Position numbers and translations under genes: made by a program. The notes below the pieces were generated by a model. It saw only the letters and a list, made by a program, of their open reading frames with translations, was not told the DNA's origin and searched no databases. 64,000 nucleotides of DNA, taken from contig NZ_JACCBP010000003.1 in NCBI RefSeq assembly GCF_013408655.1, positions 186,001 to 250,000 on the forward strand, written 5' to 3'. The first letter of the stretch is position 1. The number at the start of each line of letters is the position of its first letter. This document shows positions 33,201-48,200 of the stretch, piece by piece. This DNA is from Pigmentiphaga litoralis (GTDB lineage: Bacteria; Pseudomonadota; Gammaproteobacteria; Burkholderiales; Burkholderiaceae_B).

Positions 33201-36200
33201 GCTGAAGTACGACCTTGCGACCATCGCCAAGGACGACTTCGACTATCGCCCGGTCTACCAGACCAGCACGAAGGACGTGATGGTCACGACGAATGAAAGC
33301 GTCACGGTCTGGAAGACCGTGCCGATCATTCAGCAAGTCACGCAGATCACGACGGAAGCCCATACCACCACCGTCAACAGCACCTACGGTTCGTTCAACG
33401 AATCGGCCTCGCTGAACGGCGCCAACATCGTGATCGACGCGGGTGGCTCGGTGCGCCTGAGCGGCGTGATCGCGGCCACCGACCGGCTCGACATCGACAG
33501 CGGCTCGCTGCTGGAGGTCAAGGGCAATATCGTCGACGGCAAGGCCGTGGGCACCAAGCTGATTGCCGACACGTTCGACCTGTCGGCCGGCAGCAATCTG
33601 CAGATCGACGATTCGGCCGTCCTGGCCGCGACCGGTACCGCCGGCGCGATCCAGCTGACTGCCAAGCTCGACATTACCCTTGGCGGCGAACTGCGCGCCG
33701 AGACGCACACCGGCACGGGCCCCGCCAACGTGCTGCTGACCGTGACCGCCGATGCAGGCCGCGACCTGCACCTGAGCGGCATCGTTACCGCCGGCAGCAT
33801 CGACGCCGAGTCCGGTTCGGCCAGCGCCAACACCATCCGCGACGGCGGCATTACCGGCGATTCCGGCACGGTGCTGACCGCGACGACCGGCAACATCGGC
33901 CTGAAGGCGGGCCACTTCGGCGGCAACATCGTGCTGTCGCACGTGACGCTGGACGCCAGCGCATCCGCCACCGGGACGGTCCGTCTGGACGCCTCGGCCG
34001 GATTCGTCGAACAGGTGCGTGAACTCATCCAGCCGTCGGGCACGACCGACCCCGCAGCCCAGGTCTGGGTCGCGGCGGGCAATCTGGTGGCCCATCGCCT
34101 TGAAGCCGTGGGCGAAACGGGCCTGATGCTGACGTCGCGCGTGGTCGAGGCCGACGTGCGCCTGCTGGGCGCGGGCAACATCGACCTGACCAACACGGGC
34201 GCGATGACGCTGACGGCCAATGCGGCTAACGGCGGCATCACGGTGCTGAACACCGGCAACCTGGCCGCCCACACCGTGGTGACCGAAGGTACCAGCGACC
34301 GCAATGACATCAGCCTGACGGCGGTGGCGACCGGCGCGGGCGGCGTGGCGAACATGGTGCTCGGCGACGTGCGCAATGCCGCACGCGGCGACGTGACCGT
34401 GAACGCACAAGGCACGGTCCTGCATGAAATCGCCAAGCAGGTGGTCGCCGACGAGCTGTCGATCACCAGCATGGGCAAAGTCGACATCGCGACCAACGTC
34501 AACAGCCTGACGATCGACGTGCGATCGGCGGCCGACGTGGTCGTGGCGCAAGACGTCCGCAAGCTGCTGCTGCAGCAGGTGTCGGTAGCCGATGGCAGCT
34601 TCACCGCCACGGGCCAGGGCGTCATCGACGTGGTCAACGTCACGCTCAAGACCAACAAGGACAACAACGACATTTCCATCACGGCCCGCCAGGACCTGCT
34701 CGTGCGTCATGCATCGGCCGGCATCTACCTGGGCGCGGCCGATGCGCTGCCGACCATCGGCGGCGTGCAGGTCAACGCCGTCAGCTCGTCGGGCAATATC
34801 ACCCTGGTGTCGACACTGGGCGCGATCACCGAAGGCTATAGCGACATCTCCGTCGACGTGGTGGCGAACCGCCTGACGCTGCGTGCGGCGACCGGCATCA
34901 CCGGTCTGGAAACCGCAGTCAACGAACTGGACGCCACGACGGCCACCGGCGACATCGAGCTGGTCGATACCGACGGCAACCACGAAAAGTTCGCGGGCCT
35001 GCAAGTCATCCAGGCCAAGACCACCGTGACGCCGGCCACCGGCAGCTCGATGGTGAGCCTGACCGCCGAAGGCACCGTGCTGGTCGATGCCACCGGCCGC
35101 GTGTCGGCCGACACGATCAAGCTCGTCAGCACCGATGGCAGCATCGTCGTGCGCCAGCCCACAAGCGGCGATTCCCTGTCGTATACGCGGGGGGTGGTGT
35201 TCGATGCCGGCAAGACCATCGAACTCTATCGATTCTTCAACGCGCCGGAGTGGATGGAATATCGCGCCGGGGACTACTTCATCTTTGGCACGACGCAGTC
35301 GAACGGCACGCCGGTCACCAAGCTGTTGCCCACCACCCTGACCAGCGACACGCTGATTCTGGAAACCGGCGAAGGGCTGAGCCTAATCGGCAGCACCATT
35401 ACCGTCAACCGCCACCTCGAGCTGATCGCGGGGCAGGACGTGGTGGTCAAGGGCACCATCAACGTCAAAGCCACGCACTATGACGGCACGGCCGCCGGGT
35501 CGGCCATCGACGATGTGATCGTCAAGGCGCTTGGCACCAGCCAGGCGAAACAACTGGTCGACGTCAACCAGAGCAATGCCCAGTCGAACGCCAGCACCGT
35601 TGCCAGCGACACGGGTTTCATCAACCTGCAGATCAATCAGCTGCCGGCGTCGCGTTTCGACTTGCGCGCCAAGAACGACATTTTTGTCGATGTCGAGAGC
35701 AGTCTTGTCCTGAGCGGTTTCGTGGGCGGCCTGACCGGGTTCGACTCGGCCCGCAACGTCACGATCGATGTGGCCGGCACCCTGGCGGTGCAGAGCGGCA
35801 TCGTGGCCGCGGCCACGGCCGGCGGCAAGCTGAACCTGATCGCCACCAACGTCACGACTGACGGCGCATCGGTCTACATTTCCGACCGCCTGGACGTGCT
35901 CGCCACCAATGCGATCCAGCTCAACACGCTGGTCGACACGGTCTCGGTGCGTTCGACCCAGAACGGCGCCATCAGCATCAATGAAGCCACCGGCCTGACG
36001 GTCGAGCTGGCCAGCGCCCGCAACGGCGCCATCGACATTGCGGCAGGTGGCAACCTGTTCGTGCGCGAAGTGCGCAACTTTGCAGGCGGCAGCGACATCT
36101 CGCTGCGTGCCGGCGGCACGATGTACGTCGACCTGGTCGAAACCGCGTCGTCGTTGGGCGCGGCCAAGACATCGGGCAACATCACCGCCGATGCGCTGGG

Positions 36201-39200
36201 CGGCGTGCGCGAATGGCAGGCGGCGTCGGTCACCACGCTGGATGCCCAGGGCCGTGAAACGGTCGTGCTCAACGCCTACGATGACCAGACCGCCGACCTG
36301 TACGGCTATCGCGTCACCATCAACGGCACGGCGACCACGACCCTGTTGTCGGATCCGACCAAGCACGGCAACGGCAGCGATGTCGAAGTCCGTGTCGTGG
36401 CGGGCAATGGCTTTACCTACAATCCGCTCAGCACCGTAACGGAACAGTCGCTGCTGGAAGCGGGCGGCGCCATCGTCAACGTCGACCCGGTCACCTTGAC
36501 CGCGGCTGGCCGCGTGGTACCGCAGATCAGCGCCGTCGTCTTCGGCGCAACCCCGGCAGCGGGCGAAACCTATTCGGTCACCGTCAACACCCATCAGTAC
36601 AGCGTGACCGCGGTCGCCAACGACACGGCAGCCACACTGCTCGGGTCGCTGAAGACCCTGATCGAAGCTGGCGAAACCGACCTGACCGTGTCAGTCGATG
36701 CCGACGGCCTGAAACTGCTGCTGAGCGCCGACACGGGCAACACGCCGTTCACGATCAACGGTGCCTCCCTGACCACGCCGGCCACGACCCTCGTGACGGG
36801 CGGCGTCGCCAAGGACGGCGCAACCATCGTCACCGGCGCCGGCGACGTGTTCGCGGGCTTCGACCAGTCGCAGCACACCAACGTCATGTTCGACAGCGCC
36901 AGCGCCCTGCAGACCGGCAAGGTCTACGGCGTCACGCTGAACGGGCACGAGTATGTCGTGCACCAGGGCGATAACCAGTTCGTTGACATCACCGGGGCAG
37001 GCGCAAGCACCATCACGGTCGACGTCAAGTCACTGCAGACCGACAGCGCCTACGGCACGGGCACCGTCACCAATGTGACCGACGGCGCGCGCACCATCAA
37101 CTTCGGTTCGCTGGCCGCGCCGTCCAACGGCACGGTGCTGACGGTCACGATCGCCGGTACGACGTTCTCGACGACCGCCACGGCTTCGTCGGACCGCGAC
37201 AGCGTCGGCACGGCGCTGGCTTCGCTCATCGACGCCAGCTCCAGCTATGTCGCCACCTACAACGCCACCACCGATGTCCTGACGATTTCGAGTGGCGCCG
37301 GCACGGCTGCCATTACCGACAGCTTCTCGGCGCCTGTCAGCGCCAAGCTAGGCCCGACGATCAATCTGTCGGGCATGACGATTTCGACCGGTACCCACTA
37401 CACGGTGACGGTCGCGACCGGCAAGACGTTCGACACGGTCGCCACCGCCGGCCAGAGCGCCGGCGACATCGCCAGTGCGCTGACCACCCTGATCAACGCC
37501 GACGCCACGCTCAAGGCTACCGTCAGCGGCAGCGTCATCACCGTGCAGGATGGCGGTGTGGCGGCGCAGATGAGCATGGTCGCGCGCACCGCGCAGACCG
37601 TCGTATCCGGCCAGGCCGGCGTCACGCAGATCGACACGGCGCAGGCCGGCAAGCACCTGGACCTGACGTCGTTGACGATCACGGCGGGCAACCAGTACAT
37701 CATCAAGGTCGGCGCAACCGAATTCACCTACACCGCGGTCGCCGGCAATACGCTGACCCAGGTCGTCGCCGGCATGGCGGCGCAGGTGGATGCGCATGCA
37801 ACCTACGCCGCGGCGGCCAGCCAATTCACCGTAACCGACTGGGCAAGCCTGCGCGGCGCGCTGGTGTCGGTGGTCGAGGCGGGCGAAGCCATCGACGGCA
37901 CCTCGTACGACGGCCGCACGTTCGATCTGTCGGCCCTGACCGTCACCACGGGCACGGTCTACACGGTCACCGTCAATGGCACGGCCTACAGCTACGCGGC
38001 GGTCGCGGGCGATACCGCCCAGATCGTTACCTCGCTGCTGTCTTCAAAGATCCAGGACGGCGGCTTCAAGCTCATTGAAAGCTACAACCAGAGCGCGGCG
38101 GCCGGCACCGGCGGCGTGCTGACCGTGCTGAGCACCAGCGCCTTCACCGGCGCCACGTCCAGCTTTGGCGTGACGGCGCAAGCCAAGACCGTGATCGGTC
38201 TGGAAGCCGAGACCAAGAACCTCGAGTTCAGCGCCGCGGCGCCAGCAGGCGCCAATGCCATCGCACCGGTCATCACGACCGATCGCGAAGCCGGCGAACT
38301 GGCCTCGCAGAAGTCGTCGCTGAGCTTTGCCGATCCGGCCACCGCGGGCTACAGCCTGCAGTCCGGCTACGCGTTCTCGGTGGCCGTCAATGGCCACAGC
38401 TATAGCGTGACCGTCGGTACCGATGGCGTGACTGCCAGCTGGACTTCGGTCCTGAACACCCTGGCCAGCCGCATCGTGCAGGGCGAGGGCAGCACCAAGA
38501 TGAGCGTCGCCATCGACGCCGCCACGCGCACGCTGGTCCTGACCGCGCTGGTCGCGAACGACGGCTTCACGGTCGAGCAGGCATCGGTGGTGCACCACTA
38601 CCAAGCCGATGTGGCCAACGGCGTGGTCGACACCGGTTCGGTGGTTCAGGCCGCGGGCACCAATGCCTCGCAGGTCAGCAAGCTGGCTTTTGCCGGCACG
38701 GTCAAGGCCGGGGTGGACTACACGGTCCAGCTCGGACTGAATACCTACACCGTCAAGGTGGGCGATGTCGTCCACGGTGCGACGGTTGCCGCCAACTGGG
38801 CCTCGGTCCTCTCGGCGCTCGAATACAAGATCGAGCTGGGCGGCGAAGTCCGCGTCGATGTCTCGGGCGCGTCCCGCGAACTGACGCTGACGGCCTTGCA
38901 AGCCAACACGCCATTCGATCTGCGCGCGACCAGTCGCGATGCGGGTGCGGTGCAGGCCCTGACCAAGATCGGCGATTACATCGTGATCGTGCCGGACCGC
39001 AGCGCGGGCGACGCAAGCATGAACGTCACGGGCAACCTGACGATCGTCAACATGCCCACGCACAACGGCGAGTCCATCACGCTGGGCGCGGGCAAGGACC
39101 TGGTGGTGGTGTCCGACATCAACGTCGGCGACACCGGCAGCGTCAACCTCAGCGCGACCTTCGCACTGACCCTGGGCGGCAAGGTGACCGCGGGCTCGCT

Positions 39201-42200
39201 GACCGTCAAGGCCGGCGAGGACCTGACGATCACGTCCGACGTCGGCACGCTGCAGGTCACGCTGACCGGCGCGGGCAACCTGACGGTCATCCAGACCGGC
39301 GACCTGTCGATCACCGGCATCGACATGCACGGCGGCGATATCACGATCCTCGGATCGGGCGACATCCGCATCGGCGCCATTACCGGCACCGCGGGCGCCG
39401 TCAACATCACCAGCACCCAGGGCAGCATCGTCATCGACAGCATGACTGCCGCAGGCGCGGTCACCCTGACGGCCACCGGTGCGATCTCGGCCGGCAAGCT
39501 GGTCAACGGCACGGTCGTCAGCACCATCGAAGCCGATACGCTCACGATCACCGCGGGCGCGGCCATCACGGTGTTCGAAGCCGACGGCATGGTCGTCACC
39601 CAGGCGCTCAGCACCTCGCATGCCGCAGTCCGTCTGCAGTCGGGCGGCACCATGACGCTGGACGGCGCGATCAGCGTGGTCGGCAACGCCACCATCAACC
39701 TCGTGACGACCGGCGGCGCGCTGATCGTCAATGAAGCGCTGGTCAGCGATACGGGCAGTGTCACGGTGCGCGGCGGGGCCGGGCTGACCATGTCGGCCCA
39801 GGGCGATGTCACGACCAACGCCGGCGATGTCCTGCTGGCAGCCGGCACGGGCGGCATGGACATGACTGGCGAAACCGTGGTGAGCGCCGGTACCGGCACG
39901 ATCACCATGACCGCCGGCGGCGCCATCCTGCTGGGCAAGCTGCGCACGTCCAACGAAGGCGTTCTCAGCATCACCAGCGGCGGCGTGCTCGACGTCGCGG
40001 AAGGCACGACCGACATCATCGCGTCGAACGCGACGCTGATGATCCGTGCCGAAGGCGGCATCGGCGAAAACGGCAACCCGATCGAAACCCAGGTCCGGGT
40101 GCTGGACTTCATCAACAAGGGCTTCGGCGCGGTCTTTATCGAGGACGTGGATGACCTGATCCTGACGCGTGTCGATCAGCAGGCGGCCGGACAGGTCTCG
40201 ATCATTGCGCGCCAGGGCAGCATCCTGGTCACCGATAACGGCGTGCGCGCCACCAGCGCGCTTGTCTCGCTGTATGCGGGCGACGCACTGACGGTAAATG
40301 CATCGGTGAACACCACCGGCGGCAGTGTCATCCTGACGGCCGAAGATGGCGACATCACGCTGGGCGCCGGCGTCCACGTGGTCGGCAGCGGCGACGTGAC
40401 GGTGCGCGCCATGAAGGGCGCGCTGGTCAACGACGCCAGCAAGGTAGGCTGGCTGATGCGCAACGGCGGCTTCGATCCCGAGCTGGCCTGGGTGTTGAGC
40501 CAGGGCAAGTTCACCATGAACGAGCTGACCGGCGAGATCATCACGTCCGGCATTGCGGCGCACGAAATCCCGGGCCATCTGGCCAACGGGATCACGCTGC
40601 GTACCGCCGGCGGTCCGATGCTCCAGACCACGGGCGGCAACCTGACCATCGCGGTGCGCGACGCCGTGGGCCAGAACGTGAGCGGCTTCACGTTCAGCCC
40701 GCTGTCGATCATCGTCGACGCGAACACGCTGACGGTGTCGAGCAGCGACCGCGAAGACGTCGTGGTGCTGGCGACCGGCTCGATCCAGGTGTTCTCCGAT
40801 GCGGCCGCCAGCGGTTCGCGCGGTGGCGAGACGGATGTGTCGTCGCTCAACGGCGAACAGCAGATCGTCAACGCCATGGATGCGAGCGGCAAGGACATCA
40901 CGATCCGCTCGAACCAGGTGTCGATCGCCGCGGACGTCCGCAGCGCGGGCGCCACGCTGACCTTCATGCCAACCAGCCCGACGGCTGCGATCGTGCTGGG
41001 CGACGTCAAGACGTCCGGTTCGCAGCTGGACCCGAACAACTTCCACTTGAGCAATACGTCGCTCTCGCATCTGCAGGATGGCTTCTCGCAGATCGTGATC
41101 GGCAGCGACACCAGCAGCAACAAGGTGTACCTGGGTGAATCCGGCGTGGGGGGCAGCATCAACCTGACCGACACGCTGGTCATCAAGACGCCGATCATCG
41201 GCGGTCACGTGTTCATCAACCAGGACATCGTCCTGACCGGCAATTCGTCGTTCGTGATCGAAGGCTCCGGCCATACGACCGACTACGCGGCCAACGTGAC
41301 GTCGGATGCCGACGTGTCGGTGCTCGACTCGACCACCTTCGCGGGCAACCGGACGATCACCGCAGGCACCGACGGCACCGGTTCGATCCAGCTGGGCGGC
41401 AACACGGCCCACTTCGTGTCGGGCAACGGTGACGGCACGCCAGACACGCTGACGCTGCTGGCCCCGGACAACATCATCATCTCGGGCCCGGTGGGCGGCG
41501 CCGATCCGCTGGAAGGCCTGACGATCAACGGCGTGACGGTCGCCGGCTCGGTGAACCTGCCGAACGACGTCACGTTCAACGGGTCGGTGATCCTGAACGG
41601 CAGCATGACGATTACCGCCAGCGGTATCGTCACGTTCAACAGCACGGTCGAACTGACCAGCGGCAACCTGATCATCACCGGCGCAAGCCAGGTGATCTTC
41701 AAGGGTGGCCTGCTCGTGACGGGCGGCGGCACCATCCAGATCGATGCCAACGAAATCGACTTCCTGGGCGGCACCGAAACCATCCGCGGCACGGGCGAAC
41801 TCATCCTGCGTCCGAGCACCACGAACCTGAACATCGAACTCGGCTCGCCGGGCAACTCGATCTCGACCAACACGCTCAACCTGGACAACACCGACCTGCG
41901 CGCGCTGGCGGACGGGTTCACCAACATCATCATCGGCCACGGCGCGAGCGCGCACGCCTTGTCCAACACCGGCGCCGTGCGTATCGGCGGCACTGCGTCG
42001 CCCGATCCGACGCTGCGCGACAACGTGGTGATCTACGGCAGTTCGATCACCGTCGAAGACCTGACCACGGCCAGCGCCAGCTTCCTGGTGCAGGGCACGA
42101 TCACGCTCGACGCGGTCAATGACATCAAGGTCAACAACCAGGTCGAAGCCCGCCTGAATTCGGGCGTGGTGCAGAACATCACCCTGTACTCGGCCAACGG

Positions 42201-45200
42201 CTCGGTCACGCAGACCAGCCCGCAGAACGTCGATTTCATCGACAACGAGCCGATTCGCGCCGGCATCCTGACGGTGCACGCCGCCAACGGCATCACGCTG
42301 GGCGCCACCGAGGTCATCTCGATCTCGGCGGTGAACACGGGCGCCCTGGGCGACATCGTCATCGGCGAAACCGCAGCCGGGGGCAACCTCAGCATCCTGT
42401 CGATCCAGCAAACCAATGCGGCCAACCCGGGTAACATTTCCGTCAGTACGCTGAACGGCGCCATCACGGTCGACGCGGCCGGGACCGGCATCAGCACGGT
42501 CGGTGACGGCAACATCACCCTGACCGCGTCGGCCACCACGGTCGCCAACGGTCAGATCAACGTCTATCAGGCACTGCGCTCGACCAACGGCAGCATCACG
42601 CTGACCGCGACGGGCGCGGCCACCCTCATCGACGACGCCACCCGTTTCGGCACGCTCACCACGGCGGGCGGCGCGGTCTCGGTCACCTCGTCGACCGGCG
42701 CGGTCACGATCGGCGGCAACATCGTCAGTGCAGGCGGCGTGGTCACGGTCAACGCAGGCACGGCCATCTCGATGGCCGACGGCAAGCGCGTCAGCGCGCT
42801 CAATGCGGGCAACAGCGGCGCCGTGCTGATGACGGCGGGCACGTCGATCGCCCTGAGCCTGATCGAAGCGGGCGGCAACGTCACATTGACGGCCACCGCG
42901 GGCAGCATCACCGACAACCTGACGGGCGACACCCCGAACGTGGACGGCGATACCGCCGTGCTGCGCCTGTCGGCCGCAACGGGCGTGGGCACCGGCCTGG
43001 CCGCGCTGCAGACACGCGTTGCGCAACTGAGCGCCAGCAACACCACCAGCGGCGGTGTCTTCGTCAAGGAAGCCACGGGCCTGCGCCTGACCACCTCGGG
43101 CAGCCAGTCCGTGGACGTGGCGGGCACGGGTGGCCTGATCTCCATCGAGACGCTGAACGGCGCGCTTGTGGTCGAAGGCTCGGTCCGCAGCACGGGCACG
43201 GTGGGCAACATCCGCCTGCGCAGCGGCGAGACCGTCGAAGGCACGGCGGCCACGCTGGACCTGCGGTCGGACGTCACGTCCGCGGCGGGCAACATCTCGC
43301 TGTCGTCGGCTGACGGCATCGTCGCCACCAGCGGCGGCAAGGTGCAAACCACCCTGGCCGGCGCCACGATCGAACTTGCGGCCGACGACGGCATCGCGCT
43401 CGACGCGGCATCGCGCATCCTGACCAACGCCGGCAACATCCGCCTGGATGCCGCCGGCGGCGGCATCATTCTGGGCTCGGTCACCACCGGCAGCGTGTCG
43501 GCCGGCGCGGTCAGCCTGAAAGCAACCGGCTCCATTACCGACGCCGACCTCGACAGCGGCACGCAGTCGGTCAACATCACGGCAGGCAGCCTGCGCGTGT
43601 CAGCGGGTGCGGCATTCGGCACCTCGACCAACATCATCGAAACGTCGATCAGCGTGTTCAGCGCGACCGCGGGCAACGGCGGCATCTACCTGTCGGAAGG
43701 CAACGGCCTGGAGATCGGCAGCAATGCGGCCGTCGCGATCAATCGCGTCGACGCCACAGGTGCGTTCGCCACGTTCAACGGCGGCGACACTGCGCAAGCG
43801 GGCGTCACGACCACGGGCGGCAACGGCAATATCGTCATCACCAACGGCAATACCCACGCAGGCAACCTGCTGGTCAGCCAGGCGGTGTCGGCCAACGGCA
43901 GCGGCAACGTGCTGCTGAGCGCCAACTGGGCCACCGTGCCGGGCACGATCACGCTGAATGCAGGCGTGGCCAGCGGCACGGGTTCGCTGAGCGTGATCGC
44001 CCTGGGCGCCATCACGCAGTCGGCAGCGGGCACCCTGGTCACCGGCGGCACAGGCTCGATCGATGTCCAGTCGGGCGCTGCGATCACCATGGCCGACGGC
44101 GCCCTGATGCAGACGTCGGGCGGCAACATCCGCCTGGCGGCGGCTGGCGCCGTCACCGTCGGCGTGCTGGATGCCCGTTCGGCAGCCGATCGCGCCGGCT
44201 CGACCCTGACGACCCAGGCCACGTGGGGCGCCGTCAGTCTGACGGGCTCGACGCTGATCGACAATGCAACCGAAGCCACCGCCAACGCGGTCGACATCTA
44301 TGCAGGCGCGCTGCGCCTGAACGCCACGGCAGGCATCGCCGCCAGCACCAACGCCCTTGAAACTGAAGTGCTGCTGTTGAGCGCGAATGCAGGCACGGGC
44401 GCGCTGTTCCTGACGGAAGCGACGGCGATCGAGATCGGCCAGACGGCCGCGATTGCGGCCAACCGCGTGCTGGTATCGGGCGCGACGACCACGACGGACG
44501 CGACTGACAGCCTGCAATCCGACCTGATCTCGGGCGGTACCGCGGTCGTGACCACCACCGCCGGTTCGATCACCGTGCATGAAGGCGATGTCGATGCCGG
44601 CACGCTCGGTCTGAGCGCCGTCGGCAACATCCTGCTGCAGGCAGGCGGCGCGGCAGCGGACATCGTCCTCGAAGCGCGCATCCTGGCCACCGCAGGCAGC
44701 ATCAGCCTGGTCGCCGGCCGCGACATCGTGCAGGGCGGCGACGTCTCTGCCACGCTGGCGAGCGCGACGATCGAACAGATCGCCGGCCGCGACATCCTGC
44801 AATCGCAGGGCATTGCCAGCAGCACCGCCAACGGCAATATCGCGTTGACCGCCGCAGGCAGCGTCGTGATCGAAACGATCAATGCCGGTACGGGCAGCGT
44901 CAGCATCGTCGCCACCTCGGGTTCGATCACCGATGGCGACACCGCGGGCGATACCGAGTCCGACATCACCGCAACCGCCGTCAAGCTGACGGCCGGCACG
45001 GGTATCGGCGCATCGGGCAACCTGCTTGAAACGACCGTAACGACCTTGTCCGCACGGGCAGGCGCGGGCGGCATCTTCTTGAACGAAACGGATGGCGTGA
45101 CGATCGGCAGCGTGTCGGTCGGCGTCAACCATGTGGACGCGGCAGCCGTCGCCACGCCGGTCGCCGCCACGGTCCAGGAAGACCTGGCCACGCTGGCCAA

Positions 45201-48200
45201 CGGCAGCATCGTGATGGTCAGCACCACGGGTGACCTGGTGGTGCAGGCAGGTACGGCAGGCACGCTGGGCGTGAGTGTCAACGGCACGGGCAACCTGCTG
45301 TTGCAGGCCACGGCCGGCAACGTGACCCTGAATGCGACGGCGCAGTCCGATGCCGGCAACCTGAGTGTCATCGCCGGTACGGCGATCACGCAGGCCGCCG
45401 GGGTCAACCTCGTCACCGCCGGCACGGGCACCATCGACGTGCAGGCAGGCGGCGCCATTTCCATGGCTGATGCCACCGTCCTGCAGACCGCGGGCGGCAA
45501 CATCCGCGTCAACGGCGGGGGACTCGTCACGATAGGCGTAGTCGATGCACGCACGGCCTCGGACCGGCTTGGCAGCACGATCGCGGGTCAGGCATCGTGG
45601 GGCGCGGTCAGCCTCACGGGCCTGGGTATCGCCGATAACGACACCGAAAGCGTGGCCAATTCGGTCGACGTCTTCGCCAGCTCGCTGCGCATCAACGCAA
45701 CGGCGGGCGCAGGCACGAGCATCAATGCGCTCGAAACCGAAGTCGTGCTGATCAGCGCCAATACGGGCACCGGCTCCTTCTTTGTCACGGAATCGACGGC
45801 TATCGACATCGGCGAAACCGCTGCGATCGTTGCGAACCGTGTCTTGCAGTCGGGCGTCACATCCACCAGTTCGACCACCGACAGCATCCAATCCGACGTC
45901 GTGTCGGGCAGCCTGCTGGTGCTGACGACCCTGGCCGGTTCGATCACGGTCCACGAAGGCGACACCGATGTCGGCACGCTGGGGGCCCGCGCCGCGGGCA
46001 ACCTGTTGCTGCAGGCCGGCGGCGCAACCTCGGACCTCGTCATCGAAGCACGCATCGTGTCGAACGCTGGCAGCATCAGCCTGCTGGCCGGACGCGATAT
46101 CCTGCAAGGCGCCAATGTGGTCGCCAGCTCGGCGGGCACCACGATCGAGCAGATCGCGGGCCAGGACATCCTCCAGGCCCAAGGCGTTGCCACGACCAAC
46201 AGTGGTGGCAACATTGCCCTGACGGCCGCGCGCAACGTCGTCATCGAAACCGTCGCGGCAGGCACGGGCAACGTCAGCATCATCGCCACGTCCGGCTCGA
46301 TCACGGATGGCGATAGCGCAGGCGATACCGAAGTCGACATCACCGCAGCGGGCGTGAAGCTCACGTCGGCGGGCGGCATCGGCGCGGCAAACAATCGACT
46401 CGAAACAACGGTCACGACCCTGTCTGCGCGGGCTGGCGCGGGCGGCATCTTCTTGAATGAGACGGACGGCGTCACGGTTGACAGCGTGTCGGTCATCGTC
46501 AACCGCGTGACTGCGGCAGGCGGCGCCACGGCGCAGGCCGCTTCCGTCCAGGAAGACCTGGTCACCACGGCCAATGGCAACATCGTGCTGGTCAGCAACA
46601 CCGGCGCGGTCACGGTCCAGGCGGGCACGGCTGGCACCACCGGCGTCGTCGCCAACGGCAGCGGCAACCTGCTGCTCCAGGCAACGGCAGGCGCCCTGAC
46701 GCTCAACGCGTCGGCGCAAAGCGGCAACGGCAACGTCTCGCTGTCCTCGTCGGCAGCGCTGACGCTGAATGCGAATGTGATCGTCAGCACGGGCGGCGCG
46801 GGCACGCTGGACGTGATCGCCTACGCCGGGTCCGTGGTGCAGGCTGCCACGTCGCAGTTTGTTGCGGCCACCGGCGACATCCGGATCGCTGCCGCAGCCA
46901 GCATTACCCTGGGTCTGGCTTCGACCGCCGGCAACGTCAGCCTGATCGCCAGCGCGGGCAGCATCCTGGATGCCGATGCCGCTGGCGACACCAGTGTCGA
47001 CGTCATCGCCGCGGGACTGCGACTGTTTGCAGGCGCGTCCATCGGCGTCGCACTGAACAATGGCGCGCTGGAAACGCAGGTAGGCACCCTGAGTGCGCGC
47101 GCCGGCTCGGGCGGCATGTTCCTGGCCGAAACCGATGCCGTCACCATTGGCGACGTCAGTGTCACCGTCCAGCGCGTCGACACCGCCGCCGCACTGTCGG
47201 CTGTGGTGGATGCCACGCAATCCGACCTGCGCAGCACGGCCGCCCTGACACCGATCGTTCTGGTGGCAGGTGGCACGATCACGTTGACCGAGGGCAGCGA
47301 TGCCGACGGCGTTGCCGTCCAGGCATTCGGCACCAGCACGGCCCTGCTGAAGTCCGGTGGCGACATCATCGCCAACGCCAACGCGGACATCGTGGCAAGC
47401 ACGGGCCGGATCAGCGCGATCGCCGCTGGGTCGCAGACCTACGCGGCAGGCGCGGACATCATTTCGACCAACGCCACCATCGACGTGGAAGCCACCGCCG
47501 GCAGCATCACGCAGTCCAACACCAGCCGCTTCGTGAGCCAGCAGTCCATCCGCGTGTTCGCCAACGTGGATGTGACGGTAGGCTTCATCCAGGCAACCGC
47601 CAACGTGGGCATCACCGCCACGACCGGTTCCATCATCGACGCCGATGACCTTGTCAGCGGTCTGGACGACGGCACGGTCGACATTGCTTCCACGGGCTTG
47701 CGCCTGTTTGCAGGTATCGGTATCGGCGCCTCGGGCAACCGTATCGAAACCACGTCCTCCACGATGTCCGGACGCGCCACGTCGGGCGGCATCTATGTGA
47801 GCGAATCGGACAACCTGGCGATCGGCAACGTCATCGTTGCCGTGGGTCGCATCGGCACCGATGGTCTGTTCACGACCGTCCTGGATGCCGGTCAGGCCGA
47901 TCTGCGCACGACCGCCGGCAACGGCAACATCGTCATCACCGCCGGCGCCAGCTCGGGAGCGGCAGTCCTGACGCTGTCGGAAGGGTCGGACGGCGACAAC
48001 ACGTCGGTGTCGGCCCACGGCAGCGGCAACGTGCTGCTGTCGACCACCGGCAGCATGACCCTGCAGGCCGACGCGCTGTCGGGCTCGGGCAACATCACGG
48101 TGCAGGCAGGTGCAATCATCCTGCAGCCGACGGCCGACCTGCGCACGGGCGGCACGGGCACGATCGATGTCACCGCCGTCACAGGCGCGATCACCATGAG

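Noticed and set aside
20530..34392. RGD tripeptides at 20530, 25681, 29887 and 34384 as integrin-binding sites
   Set aside because: Four three-residue matches in over 19,000 residues are expected by chance, and they lie in beta-strand contexts without conserved surroundings.
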